From positions 147,630,962 to 147,694,961 of the forward strand of contig CM077644.1 in assembly GCA_039707465.1 (NCBI GenBank): a DNA stretch of 64,000 nucleotides, given 5' to 3'. The notes under the pieces were generated by a model. It did not search any database. It was not told where the DNA came from and saw only the letters and a program-made list of their open reading frames with translations. Position numbers and translations under genes: made by a program. Shown in pieces: positions 1-21,250 of the stretch. The DNA is from Rhabdophis nuchalis. Lineage: Eukaryota > Chordata > Lepidosauria > Squamata > Natricidae. Numbering within the stretch: position 1 is the stretch's first letter; every line of letters begins with the position of its first letter.

Positions 1-1025
1 TTGCCAGAAAACAGGGTGAGTGGATACTATCAATGTCACCCTCTGCCAGAGCATAAAGCAAATGAAAAAAGCCATACGAGATCAGAAAACGTGTAGAGCT
101 GGTCCATAGAATTATGAAGAATCAGGCATCATTGAATGGATAGCATTAACACATTACAAATAGGATAGCAATGCTAAAGACTAGTTTCTGGTAACCGACT
201 GTATAATTGTAGTTAAATCTCACAAGCGTGTACAAATTTAATTTGAACAGTTATTTTTAAAAATAAAGCATTTAAAAACCTTACATTTATTCATCTACTT
301 GCCTTAAATCTTTCAAATAGTGTTTTTTCTCAGCATATGCCATGTATAAGGAAAACTGAAAATGGATGACTTATTAGTGTGCAAGGTGTTACTAGTAGGT
401 AATTTTCTGAGGAAAATGAAAACTACATGCTCAAAGCTAAAAAAAATCTACATCCAATATTGAGAATGAATCAGTGGTCTGATCTTTACAGTGATTAGAA
501 TTCATGTTGGTCATCAAAAGCGTGTAATTTTTATACAACAGAATGCTATAAAAAGCAGAAGTTGGAATATTCTTTGGATCAGATCAGGCGTTTCTATTCT
601 TAATCACATCAGTTTGCTTTAGCAGTTTTATCCAACATTTTCCCTTTCACTACTTACAAAACATATAGCTTTCAACATATACTGTAGTCAGGTATCTCCA
701 AACAGTATGGAGCATCTTCTTTAGATACAGTCTACCTAACAGAAGACTGTAGCTACTCAAGTATCATCAGTGCTAACATCATCACTAGCACACGTGTGTA
801 TCAGTCAATACACAAACAGCATCAACACAAAGACTTCGAGAATAAACGCAGATCAGCACGCTATTTCATTTTGTCATTTCTTTTTTAATTAGCACTATGC
901 ACATTAAGAAAGTCAACATTGTTGTGAATGTCTGTTTATTGATGTAAATAAATGTATTTTAGACATTTAGAATTATCTACTTCAGCATTTCAAAGATTGG
1001 ATATAAAGATGTGGACCAAGGAGGT
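1..1025. other. Sequence downstream of ATP5ME, no gene recognised
   Basis: AT-rich sequence without a convincing open frame. It begins with a run resembling an exon end followed by a GT donor (cagggtgagt near 12-21), but too little is upstream to test it. In mammals PDE6B lies on this side of ATP5ME, so a trailing PDE6B exon is conceivable, but I cannot show it. Confidence 0.4.
935..940 (-). terminator. Possible ATP5ME polyadenylation signal
   Basis: TTTATT on the plus strand is AATAAA on the minus strand, about 90 bases beyond the ATP5ME stop codon. Position and hexamer fit, but AATAAA is common in this AT-rich DNA. Confidence 0.4.
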
Positions 1026-1048
1026 TTATTTCAGTATTGATTCTTGAG
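1026..1048 (-). CDS. ATP5ME: ATP5ME coding exon 4 with stop
   Basis: Encodes AQESILK and TAA. The acceptor is a long T tract then CAG. The SILK ending is the family C-terminus. Confidence 0.93.
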
Positions 1049-4000
1049 CTGAAAAAAAAAAAAAAAGGCAATTAGCAAAAACAGCAGCAAGCTACATCCT
1101 AAATGCACACAGATTTTAAACACTTTTTTGAAGAAAGCTTTATGAAGTATATTCTTATCAGTTGTTTTGGAAATTCTCCTTAACTGATAATACTTTAGCT
1201 ACCAGATGATCAAAGTTACAATAACATTCTCTTCCAAATATGGAAATTTATGACATATTAGCTTTATACTATAATTTCCCCCCAAATTAAAATCAATATT
1301 TAAAATCATCTACAATCAGATGTAGCCACCCTTGAAGCACATTCATTGAAATCAACAACTGGTTCTTTCCACTGATGCCTGAGGCCTCCACAGACAACCA
1401 CAATAAAAGAAAAATGACACACATAGAAACATTTGATGCAAGTATATAATCTATTGTATTTGCATTGTGATGTATGTTTCATCACTTCCCCCAGCTCCCA
1501 GGAGGATGTTTTCACGTGCAGCAAGAGTATTGTATGCACAAACTTGGAAAAGCAGTGGACACTTCCAGTGGAAGATTGGATTAGAAAGTTAACTGGATTT
1601 GCAGAAATGATAAAGCTGGCTAGTTTAGCGAGAAAAAAATTGGCGAAAGATGTTTTTAAGACCAGAAACCTTTTGTGGACTTTCTATTGAAAGAAAAAAG
1701 ATTAAAAAGAGACAAAGAAGATGGATAAAAGATTATAATCATTACTCAATAGAAAGAAAGGCAGAATTTATATGTTTATTCACTTCCTTCCTTTTTTCAC
1801 TTTATATCTTACCACATTAAAAATGCATATAATTTATTTATATCTTGCTTTATAAATAACTAACAAATTTACAAACAACTCAAGGTGGTGAAGATATCCG
1901 ACATACCTTCCTCCTCCAATTTTCCTCACAACAACAACTCTGTGAGGTGGGTTAAGGTGAGAGAGAAGATTTTCATGGCTAATTAGAATTCAGTCTCTTA
2001 TTCTGGTGCCTTAAATATTAGACCAAATTGGATTTCCCTATGTTTGGATGTACCGTATTTTTTGGAGTATAAGACGCACCTTTTTTCCTCTAAAAAGAGG
2101 CTAAAAATCTGGGTGCGTCTTATACATCGAATACAGCATTTTTTTGCCTCCTGGAACCCCACCCGCTTCACCAAACTGCCTGTGCCTAGCCTTATGGAGG
2201 CTTTCAGAAAGCTCCTGGGGGCTGGGGAGGGAAGAAAAGAGCCTCAAATGGGCCGTTTCCCCCTCCCCCAGCCCCCAGCAGCACTCTATAAGCCTCCATA
2301 GAGCTATGCATGCAATTTATTTAACACAAAAATGGCTCTTTTTCGCATTTTCGTATTTTCCGAAAAATACGGTATGTATCTATGTATGTTATGTGGGAGA
2401 GAGGGAATTTTACTGAAATCAAAAACATCAACCTTCTGTTGGCATAGATGTAGTCCACTTACAATTATTCAATTACTGACTATTGTCAAAATGAAACAAA
2501 TGTAGAGAAAATACCTTCTTCCAATGCTTTTGCAATTCTTTTCAATTCGTCCCGTTTTGCTTTTTCCTCTGCTTCTATTCTCCTATCCTCTGCAGCAATA
2601 GGCTTTAAATAGGCTATTGTAAAGTAAAACAATATGTATTCAGAGGAAACATAAATGCATTATAATTTATTTCTTCACATTTCTTTGCTTTTGATTCATT
2701 AAAAGCATGTGGAATTTCATTTATCATAGGCCTCTGGAATAATTTTAGCTTCACAGTGGATCTATTTGTTCTACACTTTTAGCATTGCTAACATTTAACT
2801 AAATTATTAAGATACAATTTCATAAAATATACAAAAAGGTATAGAGAGTATACTATTTGTTTATTAATAAGCTCTGAACTCAGAATGGATTTTAACAAGA
2901 TTTTAAAAAATCTTTTAAATTGATTAAATTTATATGCCATCCATTTTACCGTCATTTTTTATAAAATTCTTTATAAAATTGAATATGCTCATAATGTTCA
3001 TGCACCAATAAATATATGGATCAAATCTTAATTTTGAAAATATAAATGTAGACTCCAATCAGGAGCAATGTGATATTAATAAAATGGTATCAATATACAA
3101 CAAGCAATCTTGTGCGCTCATTTTTTTTCATATGAAGTGATCTAAGACTTCTTAGAAGATGCTTGTGAATAACTGTTAAGCCAAATGGAACAGCTGGATG
3201 TAAATGAATCTATTACAAAAATATTACAGTACAGTTTAATTGATGTAGTTTTTAAAAGCAAACTTCAGCTATTCACAATCCAAACATAAATAAAAAGGTT
3301 ATTTTTATAAACCACTTACCATATCTTCTTGCTCCATAAATGATTCCCAACAGCAGTGCTGAGTATCTGCAGAACTTTAAATTACAGAAATGTAAACCAT
3401 AAATAATATTACGCTTAATTCATAAAGACTGAATTCAGACATTCCAATGTGTTATATATATTTCCACAGTAATACCATTCTGTATACCCACTATTATTAT
3501 GAAGTGGTATACACATCATACGATTTATTTAGCAACCATTCAAAGTTACAACAGCAATGGGAAAAATGTTTTCCACATGGTCACATGATTAAAATTCCGA
3601 TGCTTCACAACCAGCATAGTATTTATCATAGTGTTAGTGTCCTGGAGTTAGTTACATGATCGCTATTTGCTGGCTTCCGACAAGCAAAGTCAATTGTTCC
3701 TTCAATTGGGGAAGGCATATTTGTTTAACAATGGCAGTGATTCGCTTAAATCAGGGGTGGGCAATTAATTTTCCCAAATATCCAAACAAGGAACTGGAAT
3801 TGTTATGGAAGGCCAAACCAACTGGGCTGTGAAAGAGCATAGGCATGCATGCACACCATATGTAAATGGGGGGGGAAAAGCAGTCACCTTCAAAATAAAA
3901 GTAATGCAATTGTATTGAATGCATAGTGTACACTTATTTACATTTGAATTGTAACTTCTGATTGAACTCATGGGGTTGTACAGGAACAACCAAACAGTCG

Positions 4001-5549
4001 GAAGTAGCCTGGGGGTTGTAAAATGCTCTGACTTAACTTGTGACTCATTTAACAATGCCTTGCTTAGCAACTGAAATTCTGATCCCAACTGTGATCTTAA
4101 GTCAAGGACTATCTATACAATTTTCTATATTGTACTTGTTTTTAGCAGCATAAAAGCAGTAACCAAAATGAGAGTGAAAAAAGAATGACTTGTTTGAATA
4201 CTTTGATCATGTTTTCAAAAGGTTTCCCAGGTATTTTTATTTTGTAATGGTATGTTGGAATGTGCTTGGGAGACAAAAGGAAGCTGTAGACTACACAACC
4301 ATCTTGTAAACCAGGGGTGTCAAACTCGCGTCATCACGGCATCGTCACATTACATATCAGGTCTTTTCTCCCCTTTGCTAAACCAGATGGGGTGGAGACT
4401 GAATGTGACACATTCAGTCCACAGGCCGCGAGTTTGACACCCCTGATGTAAACAATATCTCAGCCCAGAGAAGCAGAAAGAACCAGGAAAACATTGCAGG
4501 AAGCACCTCCTTAATTTTCTGGAGAGTAAAAATAAAGCAGGGGAGAAATACTTCCAGACTTGCAAGTCTGTCAATGTAACCTTACAAGACATAGCTAGTA
4601 CTGGTAGTTCTTGTTGTCTAGATAACCACACAGGACTAACACGTATATCCTTTGACAAAGCCACACTGGCTTTTAAACAGCATTCAACTCAAAACTCTCC
4701 CTGATGGGTGTATTTAGTTGTCATTATTACATTTCATCAGAACCTTTCTGATACAGTTAGCTTGTAGGTGAAAACCTTTTTAATTCTTTGGGCATGTCTA
4801 GATTTTGTTCAGAATTTCCTGTTATATACTCTGAAGAGTCTAAGACACTGGTTATAAATGCTTTATATATGCTAAATGGTCTGTGATTGATATATTTATG
4901 TAGGCTATAAAGCACTGAAGTCTAAGTGATATCGCTGTGTGTGTGTGTGTATTTATATGCATGTATGGATATGGCTGTGTGTGTATATATATGCACACAA
5001 ATACACACAGATACATACACACACATATACACACGTGTGTATAATATATATACACACGTTTATATATATATGCACACACGTACGTATGTGTATACACACA
5101 TGCATACATACGCATATATGTATATGTATACATATAGATACATGCACGTACATATACAATATACACATGCATGCATGTATATGTGCATATCTATACATGC
5201 AAAATGCATTCATAGATCTATCTTATCACGTTTTGCAAGTTAAAGAGAACACGACGTCGTGTGAGCGAGGGCGAGAGGGAAATTCACACGAAAACCCGGG
5301 GAAGACTCCGGATCTGCAGGACCGAAAGGGCAGGAGACGGGCCCGCCGTTCCCCAGCCAGCCCTTCCCCGTGACCTCCACGGTCACCTTCCGACTAAACG
5401 GGGGCGACGGCTGTCCTCCCTCGTTTGCAGGCCTCGCCCACCACGAGACGGAGCGCGTGCAAACTGGCGCCCCAACGGAAGCCCGAAGCTGCACGCGCGG
5501 CGCCACAGCTCACCTTGATGAGCGGAGAAACCTCCACCGGGGCAATCAT
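1026..5549 (-). CDS. ATP5ME: ATP5ME (ATP synthase membrane subunit e), complete 4-exon gene span
   Basis: Subunit e of the mitochondrial F1Fo-ATP synthase, a small inner-membrane protein of the peripheral Fo region that helps form enzyme dimers. Coding exons are 5514-5549, 3320-3374, 2515-2613 and 1026-1048. Phases join cleanly to 213 nt, or 70 aa; the human protein has 69. The N-terminus MIAPVEVSPLIK matches the family start. Exon 2 encodes the membrane segment with a GxxxG-like LGIIYGARRY. Exon 3 encodes the charged, coiled-coil-prone tail (YLKP, then DELKRIA), and the protein ends SILK. It lies head-to-head with MYL5, 2.2 kb between start codons, as in human. A CpG-rich promoter covers exon 1. 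Identification rests on recalled family sequence and is very secure. Confidence 0.96.
1540..1690 (+). mobile_element. L1-like LINE ORF2 C-terminal fragment
   Basis: A short open stretch ends in a stop and carries the W...A..KL...R pattern typical of the last ~50 residues of L1 ORF2. It lies downstream of and antisense to the ATP5ME introns. Assignment is from pattern only. Confidence 0.45.
2050..2374. mobile_element. Tc1/mariner-type MITE with CGTATTTTT ends
   Basis: Inverted ends CCGTATTTTTTGGA and its complement TCCGAAAAATACGG are bounded by TA on both sides, matching a TA target duplication. The left end continues into a GTATAAGACGCACC motif with an internal inverted copy. It sits just beyond ATP5ME exon 3. 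The same family recurs at 48509 and 59744. Confidence 0.7.
2515..2613 (-). CDS. ATP5ME: ATP5ME coding exon 3
   Basis: Encodes the basic/acidic helical tail beginning YLKP and containing DELKRIAKALEE. Acceptor CAATAG|CC, donor GAAG|GTAT; 99 nt, phase 1 in and out. Confidence 0.95.
3320..3374 (-). CDS. ATP5ME: ATP5ME coding exon 2
   Basis: Encodes FCRYSALLLGIIYGARRY, the transmembrane segment. Acceptor TTTAAAG|TTC, donor ATATG|GTAAGT, leaving phase 1. Another AG six bases inside (CTGCAG) would break the frame, so the upstream one is chosen. Confidence 0.93.
3480..3740. repeat. Degenerate Tigger-like MITE fragment
   Basis: Matches the interior of the CAGGTAGTCCTCGACTTAC family seen whole at 25678 (fragments like catggtcacatgattaaaattc and ttccgacaagcaaagtcaa). 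Both ends are lost. Confidence 0.55.
3755..3790 (+). mobile_element. Truncated hAT MITE end
   Basis: CAGGGGTGGGCAATTAATTTTCC is a hAT-type terminus, but no matching inverted end was found nearby. Confidence 0.4.
4312..4445. mobile_element. hAT MITE (CAGGGGTGTCAAACTCG ends)
   Basis: 134 bp with inverted termini CAGGGGTGTCAAACTCGCG / CGCGAGTTTGACACCCCTG. Flanked by TTGTAAAC at 4304-4311 and ATGTAAAC at 4446-4453, an 8-bp duplication with one mismatch, the hallmark length for hAT elements. Confidence 0.85.
4932..5205. repeat. Compound TG/CA/TA microsatellite
   Basis: About 270 bp of alternating purine-pyrimidine repeats in ATP5ME intron 1, just inside the CpG promoter region. Long translations through it are repeat artefacts. 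Confidence 0.9.
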
Positions 5550-5640
5550 CTTCTCCTCCCGGCCGAAGGAAAACGGATGTGACGCACAAAGCCGTTTAGA
5601 ACGCAGGCGCGCCGTGACGTAAGAACGTCGACGTTACAAA
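5240..5640. promoter_or_regulatory. CpG-rich promoter of ATP5ME
   Basis: A sharp rise in GC and CpG covers ATP5ME exon 1 and its upstream side. A CRE/ATF-like TGACGTAA lies at 5615-5622, about 65 bp upstream of the start codon. CpG promoters of this sort are usual for nuclear oxidative-phosphorylation genes. Confidence 0.75.
5514..5549 (-). CDS. ATP5ME: ATP5ME coding exon 1
   Basis: Encodes residues 1-12 (MIAPVEVSPLIK). Donor AAG|GTGAG, phase 0. The start is fixed by the family N-terminus. Confidence 0.95.
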
Positions 5641-6740
5641 ACGAGATAGAGAGAGAGAGGTAGAGATAGAAAACGGAAGATCAAGCTTGAATGCATTTTT
5701 TTAATAGAGCTACGACGTTAATAATATGCCTTCGACAAATTCAGACAAATAGTCTGCGGCTATTTTTATTTTTAACGTTTCAAAGTATATTTAAAATCGA
5801 ATAAAAGGAAACGTTTACTTTTATAATAACATCAACATTTTTATATGGTGATATCATGTACAAGTCTTAGAATCTAAGGATTACTCTATCAATCCTTTTC
5901 CAATACCAAATGCTTTCCCCTATGTGCAGACTAAATACACAGCCGTCTAGTTAGTGTAAGCCGATAAGAATAATTTTTACTGACTGGTTCGGGAATTCTA
6001 CAGCATTTATGAATTTAATCATTTTAAATGAAAATAAATGGGTTTTTACATTATATATTGTTTGATGAAACAAATTATATACCATGATTAGATGGTCAAA
6101 TAGTTTGAAAAGCTAGTTATTATTGATTTACTTAAAAAGAACAATATGTTTTGAAAGATGCCAGCTGAAAATGTTTTCAACTACTTTTAAGGCACAGCTT
6201 CTTTAAAAGCTCCTTAAATTGGATCTTAAAGAAGAGAGCAAAGATACACACACAACCTGCCAAAGTCCCAGGGAGAATATCACAATACAATATAATCAGT
6301 GAATATTATTAGCACAAGCAGCTGTGGGCAAATTATCTGAACTACAAGAAACCATTGCACAAGAATATTTGAGCCCATAAACAAGGCCTGTCATTTTAAA
6401 TATTTGATTTAGTGAAGTCATGTTTCATTTTGCAAAAAATCAAAAAGTGGTTCATTAACTGCGTAAATCATTTTAATAAATTAAGTGAATTGTTTAAATT
6501 TAAAAATGTAAATTTGGTGTCCAAAACACACTAAACCCAAATGCTTATGTATGCTGCCAACTGTGATTGTATAATTATGATTTATGATTTACCATGTTAT
6601 ATGAACCCAGATATTCAAGGTATATCTAACTTTCTGTAAATAGGAACAACTGGGATTGAATATGTTAACCTGTCTTAAACCAAATCAAGGTCTACTCTTC
6701 CTGATTTAAGGTCATGATGAGTTCTCCAGAATTCTTTGTA
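5640..6740. other. ATP5ME-MYL5 spacer, nothing recognised
   Basis: AT-rich single-copy-looking sequence. I see no open frame or repeat end in it. Confidence 0.4.
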
Positions 6741-6747
6741 TTTCAGG

Positions 6748-6845
<98 letters not shown>
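6748..6845. repeat. (ATT)n microsatellite
   Basis: About 32 uninterrupted trinucleotide units. The apparent poly-tyrosine frame through it is not a gene. Confidence 0.97.
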
Positions 6846-6940
6846 GATAAAAGATATGGAGGAAACTACAAAATCAAATCTTGTTTAATTCTAAGAAATC
6901 ATGATGAATTATATCAAAAAATTGCTCCTTCCCAATGTAG

Positions 6941-7359
6941 CAGAGGGGGGGGGTTGCTCACAGTTCGGCACAGTTCGGCTGAACCAGTAATGGTGATTTG
7001 GCCTAGGTCAGGGGTCTGCAAAGTCGGCTCTTTTAAGACTGGTGGACTTCAACTCCCAGAATTCCCCAGCCAGCTATGCTGTCAGCTATGCTGCCAGCTA
7101 TGCTGTCTGGGGAACTCTGGGAGTTGAAGTCCACCAGTCTTAAAAGAGCCGACTTTGCAGACCGCTGGCCTAGGTCATAGAGCCAACTGCAACCCAGGCT
7201 GGCCATGCCCCGAACTGTCCCTAGTCTCTTTTGCCATTGCCTGCATGTTTCTGCGCATGCGCTGAACAATTTTTTTAGTCAACTGAGCATGGGCGAGCAA
7301 TGCACGGCACATGCGCGTGCAAAGCAAACCGGTACCAACCGGTACAGGAACCACCCCTG
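6941..7359. mobile_element. hAT MITE interrupted by a second hAT MITE
   Basis: Ends are CAGAGGGGGGG... and ...ACCACCCCTG, flanked by perfect 8-bp copies of CAATGTAG (6933-6940 and 7360-7367). The interior holds a complete younger element at 7009-7167. Confidence 0.85.
7009..7167. mobile_element. hAT MITE (CAGGGGTCTGCAAAG ends), nested
   Basis: 159 bp near-palindrome with TIRs CAGGGGTCTGCAAAGTCGGC / GCCGACTTTGCAGACCGCTG and perfect duplication GCCTAGGT (7001-7008, 7168-7175). The centre carries short repeats of CAGCTATGCTG. A relative lies at 53675. Confidence 0.9.
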
Positions 7360-7640
7360 CAATGTAGCATCTTCCAAATGTATTTCCCAGAATATACAGG
7401 GATGGAATTTAGAAGTCTTCCATAAAAAGTTAATGCTTGCTTAATCCCTACCGAGTGAGAATCTGTTCTTACTATGTTATAATATATGAGTTCAAAAGGT
7501 ACACAAAAATAGCATGAGTGACAGTTGAATTCACCACCATAGATATTGCAGCTCATAGCAGTTGAAGGAATGTCTTACTGGACAACTTCAACTAACTGTT
7601 GTTTGTTCACAAGGGAATAGAAGGTATCTTGTAGTTCTGA

Positions 7641-7739
7641 CCAAGTATGGAGTCATCTTGTGAGCTGAAGGCTTTTACAGTGTCAAGATCTTCTTTGGGA
7701 ATGCCATCTGGAAAGACAAGATCCTCCTCTACATATAAG
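7641..7739 (+). promoter_or_regulatory. Putative MYL5 promoter elements
   Basis: Upstream of the MYL5 start codon are a CArG-like CCAAGTATGG (7641-7650, one mismatch), an E-box CATCTG (7705-7710) and a TATA-like ATATAAG (7733-7739). The spacing to the ATG at 7793 would suit a TATA promoter with a short leader. Inference from short motifs only. Confidence 0.4.
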
Positions 7740-7792
7740 AAGTGTTTGATACAGACAGCTTCCCAGAGAAACAGAGGATCTCTCCAGGAAAG

Positions 7793-17606
<9,814 letters not shown>

Positions 17607-18280
17607 AATTTATAAGCTGTGTTAACATCTGTCACATTAATTAAACAAAATGACAAAACATTTCTTGCTTTCTCTGTGATTTGAAACACTTGTTTAAATA
17701 GCCATCTTTCCAGGTATTGAATTGGTTATTAACAAGGTCACTTGAAACACACAAATCCATTATATCAGTTGCGTTTTTGTGCCACTGAACAGTTAAAAAA
17801 AGAGAGAACAGTTATAGTGTTATATATATATTGCAGTATATTGCATTTTAAATATACCTTGAAATTATGGTAGCATTTTTTGCAGGGATACTTTTGTGCA
17901 GCTGAAATACTCAATTGGTGCATCTTTGTATATTCCAGATGGTCATTCAGTCTTCCTTCATGGTGAATATTTGAAACTGTGCAACAGTAGAAGTCACGTA
18001 GGCTGTTGTAGCAGAATACTTGTTCTAGTTTTATACACAGTATTTAACATAGCAGCCACTTGGAAATGTGCAAGTGTCTGCATCACTTGACTATCTGCCA
18101 GTTAATGAAATGGAGCTTTAAAATTCAACCAAAAATAGATTAGGGTTAGTGTTCATGAAAAAAAAAAAATTTTGCCCTGAAATATTCCAAGCAATCTATT
18201 ATACAGTTACTTGTGTGTGTTGAACAGAGAGACAATGAGACACATTGTTTTGCTGTGATTAAAAGAGACCTAGCTTCTAG
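17607..18280 (+). other. MYL5 3' UTR and downstream
   Basis: The 3' UTR should begin here. An ATTAAA lies at 17640-17645, only 34 bases after the stop, so it may not be the used signal. Nothing else was recognised. Confidence 0.4.
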
Positions 18281-18283
18281 TCT

Positions 18284-18500
18284 GAGAGCCAGTTTGGTGC
18301 GGTGATTAAGGAATCAGGTTAGAAACCATCAGATTGTGAATTCTAGTCCCACTGTAGGCACAAAACCATCTGGGTGACCTTGGGCTAGTCACTTTCGCTT
18401 AGCCCCCACAGAGGCAATGGCCAAAGCACTTCTGAAGAACCTTCCCAAGAAGATTGCAGGGACTTATCCAAGTAGTCTCCAAGAACTGGACATACAGTAA
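18284..18500 (+). mobile_element. tRNA-derived SINE (AGAGCCAGTTTGGTG type)
   Basis: Head AGAGCCAGTTTGGTGCGGTGATTAAG, B-box region GTGAATTCTAGTCCC, core GGGTGACCTTGGGCTAGTCACTTTC, then AGGCAATGGCCAAAGCACTTCTG. A relative is at 28509. Confidence 0.75.
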
Positions 18501-18509
18501 TTGAGCCAA

Positions 18510-19475
18510 AAGGGGGAGGGGAGTCTAGTCTACCCTCAGGGACGAAAGCTCTCGAGTGAGTTGGGCCAATCGATGTCAATGGGAGTTGGGCCTTCAAGAC
18601 TGATCAGACTAAGAATCCAATCTCATGTACGTCAGCTCTGCTTTTATTGTAAAGCTATAGTAACACCTTATAAGCCTGAATACACACACACACTTTATCT
18701 CTGAGAACTAGGGTCTTGCCTGAGATGTTTACTAGAGTTATCTTCCTGCTTGACACTCAATCCTCTTTTATCTGACCATTAGCCTTCACCTCTTCCCCGT
18801 CCTTCAAGGCCACCCTCCCTGCATTTTGCATATACTCACCTTGGCCACCCTACTTTACAGGGTTGTTATTGTGAGGAAAAGTAGATAATGTACTATGCTT
18901 AGATAGAAGAGCATATTAAAAAAAACCCAAAGATACTACAATGAGATACTAACATGGACTATTTCTCAATGGGTTATTTTGTTCCTCAACAAATTGCATT
19001 TTGTGTGCATATACATATTTCATGATGAACAATTAGAATCGCCCATTCTGTTTTATGACTTTTGCTCATGGTTTTCCTAAAGGGAACAAAGGAAAACTCT
19101 AATCATGCTTTTACAAAACACATAGTAGAGGGGGAATAGCTGATTTAGACAGGGAAATAGCATGAGCTTAAAAATCTAAGTTCCAAAGCCATGTAAGTAG
19201 TATGAATTCCAAATCATAGATTCAGGTCTTCACTTAATTCAGCATCTCCATTCATGGAAAGGACTCTATACTCACACTATTTCCATGAGTGCACTTTTTG
19301 GCCAAAATACAGTAAATTTTACTGATTAGTTGTCTGATCATCTCAAAAAGCTATAACAGCAATTCAGAAAAAAGCAAGATATATTCATACTAAATTGTCA
19401 CCCCTATAGTCACCCCTATTGTGTAGTCCATTCTCTAATGTGTGGTCTTTGATATTGACATTGTAGTCTTTCTGG
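18510..19475. other. Intergenic, nothing recognised
   Basis: Only a short SINE-tail-like stretch near 18840-18900 (acagggttgttattgtgagg) was noticed. Confidence 0.35.
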
Positions 19476-19477
19476 CA

Positions 19478-19750
19478 TTATGCTTTTTTTTCTATAGAAG
19501 AAGACAGATTAGCCCAAGTGTCCTGATATTTCTTAGCTTTTAAGTAAGGATTTAAGTAAATATCCTTTTCTGCAGAATATAGTATGCAACGAAACAGAAT
19601 ATGCACAATATTTTCAAAAGCTGGTGCACCACCTATACATTGTCTTTCTTCACATGGAACTCTGTGAGACTTTCCATATTTTATTTTTATAGAACCAAGT
19701 TGTTTGAACAGTTCTTTAGAGAAAGTTCTTTTTAGACTAATTACACACAC
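19478..19750 (-). pseudogene. Non-LTR retroelement C-terminal fragment
   Basis: The minus strand has an open stretch with PCEERQCIGGAPAFENIVHI followed by LFRC and a tail rich in Lys/Tyr. A cysteine/histidine-spaced end after the reverse transcriptase is common in LINE proteins. Family not determined. Confidence 0.4.
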
Positions 19751-19754
19751 ACGT

Positions 19755-20300
19755 GTGGGTATGTGTGTATAATTTCATTAAAAGGATTTTTAAAAGATAA
19801 AAATAATTGAGACTAATATAGAGTAAGGCATAAAAAATGAAAAAGAAAGAAAAAACTCGTAACAGAAGAAAGAAAAAAGTCAAAGTTTAACATTAAAAAG
19901 AAAAAAGGATACAAAGAAGTAATTTCTGAATTTCTTTACAGCAGTTTTAGATATAATTATAAGTTTACCTCTCTCTCTAAAATTATGTTGTGACTCTTAT
20001 TTCTATAATCTGTCCTATACAATCATTAAAACTACAAATTGTAAGTTCATTTTTTTTTTAGTTTGATACAAAAAGCCCATCATGGACTTTCCACTCAGCA
20101 ATAAACATATTATCTTTTTTTCAAACAAAGCAATTTGGTTAATGGGCTAAGTCAAATGTTCACAAATATCTTAACTAGGAAACTGCAGATGGTTTCTTGC
20201 TCTACTGAATTAAGAGAAAAAATACTTGGACGTTTCCACCATTATATTAGTGATGGACTTCATGGCCATCCAGAAGTTCTTGAAATACTTTTCAAGCTTA
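19755..20300. other. AT-rich intergenic, nothing recognised
   Basis: A-rich stretch following the retroelement fragment; possibly its untranslated part. Confidence 0.3.
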
Positions 20301-20308
20301 CTCTAGAT

Positions 20309-21122
20309 CAGCGATGGCGAACCTTTTTTGGCTCACATGCCATAAGTGGGGAGAGCGCAGGGGGGGGGGGTCATCTGCGGGCGTGCCACACCCATAATGC
20401 AATGTGCGACCCCCCCCAATGCGCATGCGTACACTACGGATGCCCCCCCCCCATTTTGTACATGCTCTTTTTGCCCTCCCCAGGCTCCAGAGGCTTTATA
20501 GGAGCCTGGGGAGGGCGAAAAGAGCCTCCACCGCCCCCCTGGAGGCCCTCTGGAGGCTTCAGCAACCTTCAGGAGGCTTCCCTGAAGCCTCTGGACCACT
20601 CAAAATGACGCTCCAAGCAAATCGGACGTCACTTGCTGTTTCGGTGGCATGTCATTTTGAGTGCTCCTGAGGCTTTAAGGAAGCCTGAAGGTCGCTGAAG
20701 CATCCGGAGCGCCTGGGAAGCCTCTGGAGCACTCAAAATGATGCACTGCTGAAACCGGAAGTGACCTCCAATTTGCATTGGACCACTCCAATTTTGAGTG
20801 GTCTGGAGGCTTAAGGGAAGCCTCCTGAAGGTCGCTGAAGTCTCCGGACCACTCAAAATGACGCTCCAAGCAAATCAGAGGTCACCTCCGGTTTTGGTGG
20901 CACGTCATTTTGAGTGCTCCGGAGGCTTCAGGGAAGTTCATGAAGCCTCCGGAGGGCCTCTGGGGACGGGGGCGCGGGGCGGCGGAGACTCTTTTCGCCC
21001 TCCCCAGGCTCCTATAAAGCCTTTGGAGCCTGGGGAGGGTGAAAAAAGCATGCAAAAGGCGAATTCAGCTGGCCTCACGTGCCCTGACAAATGGCTCACG
21101 TGCCATAGGTTCGCCATCACTG
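20309..21122. mobile_element. Long GC-rich hAT nonautonomous element (CAGCGATGGCGAACC ends)
   Basis: 814 bp with ends CAGCGATGGCGAACC / GGTTCGCCATCACTG and perfect duplication CTCTAGAT (20301-20308, 21123-21130). The interior is built of repeated modules, e.g. CACTCAAAATGACGCTCCAA at about 20598 and 20850 with inverted versions. Open frames inside are by-products of GC richness. Confidence 0.9.
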
Positions 21123-21130
21123 CTCTAGAT

Positions 21131-21250
21131 CATGGGTGTCAAACTCGCCATGTCATGTTGTTGTCACGATTTTCCCATTCATGGAACTGGGGTGGGCGTG
21201 GCCTGCGCATAATGCATCCGGCTCGCGGGCCACCAATTTGACACCCATGC
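21131..21250. mobile_element. hAT MITE (CATGGGTGTCAAACTCG ends)
   Basis: About 120 bp abutting the preceding element. Ends CATGGGTGTCAAACTCGCC / CCAATTTGACACCCATG. The left flank is CTCTAGAT, shared with its neighbour, and the right flank is ATCTAGAT. Confidence 0.8.

Noticed and set aside
1..30. Possible PDE6B last-exon edge
   Set aside because: Only about 12 bases precede the GT, so there is no protein evidence.
4852..5373. Several 85-144 codon frames on both strands
   Set aside because: They translate the TG/CA/TA microsatellite (Tyr/Ile/His/Thr/Cys repeats) and the ATP5ME CpG promoter.
6714..7127. 137-codon frame with a poly-tyrosine run
   Set aside because: The run is the (ATT)n microsatellite and the rest is hAT MITE sequence.
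20135..21241. Frames of up to 157 codons, proline/glycine-rich
   Set aside because: They lie in the GC-rich nonautonomous hAT element and read through its repeats in several frames on both strands.
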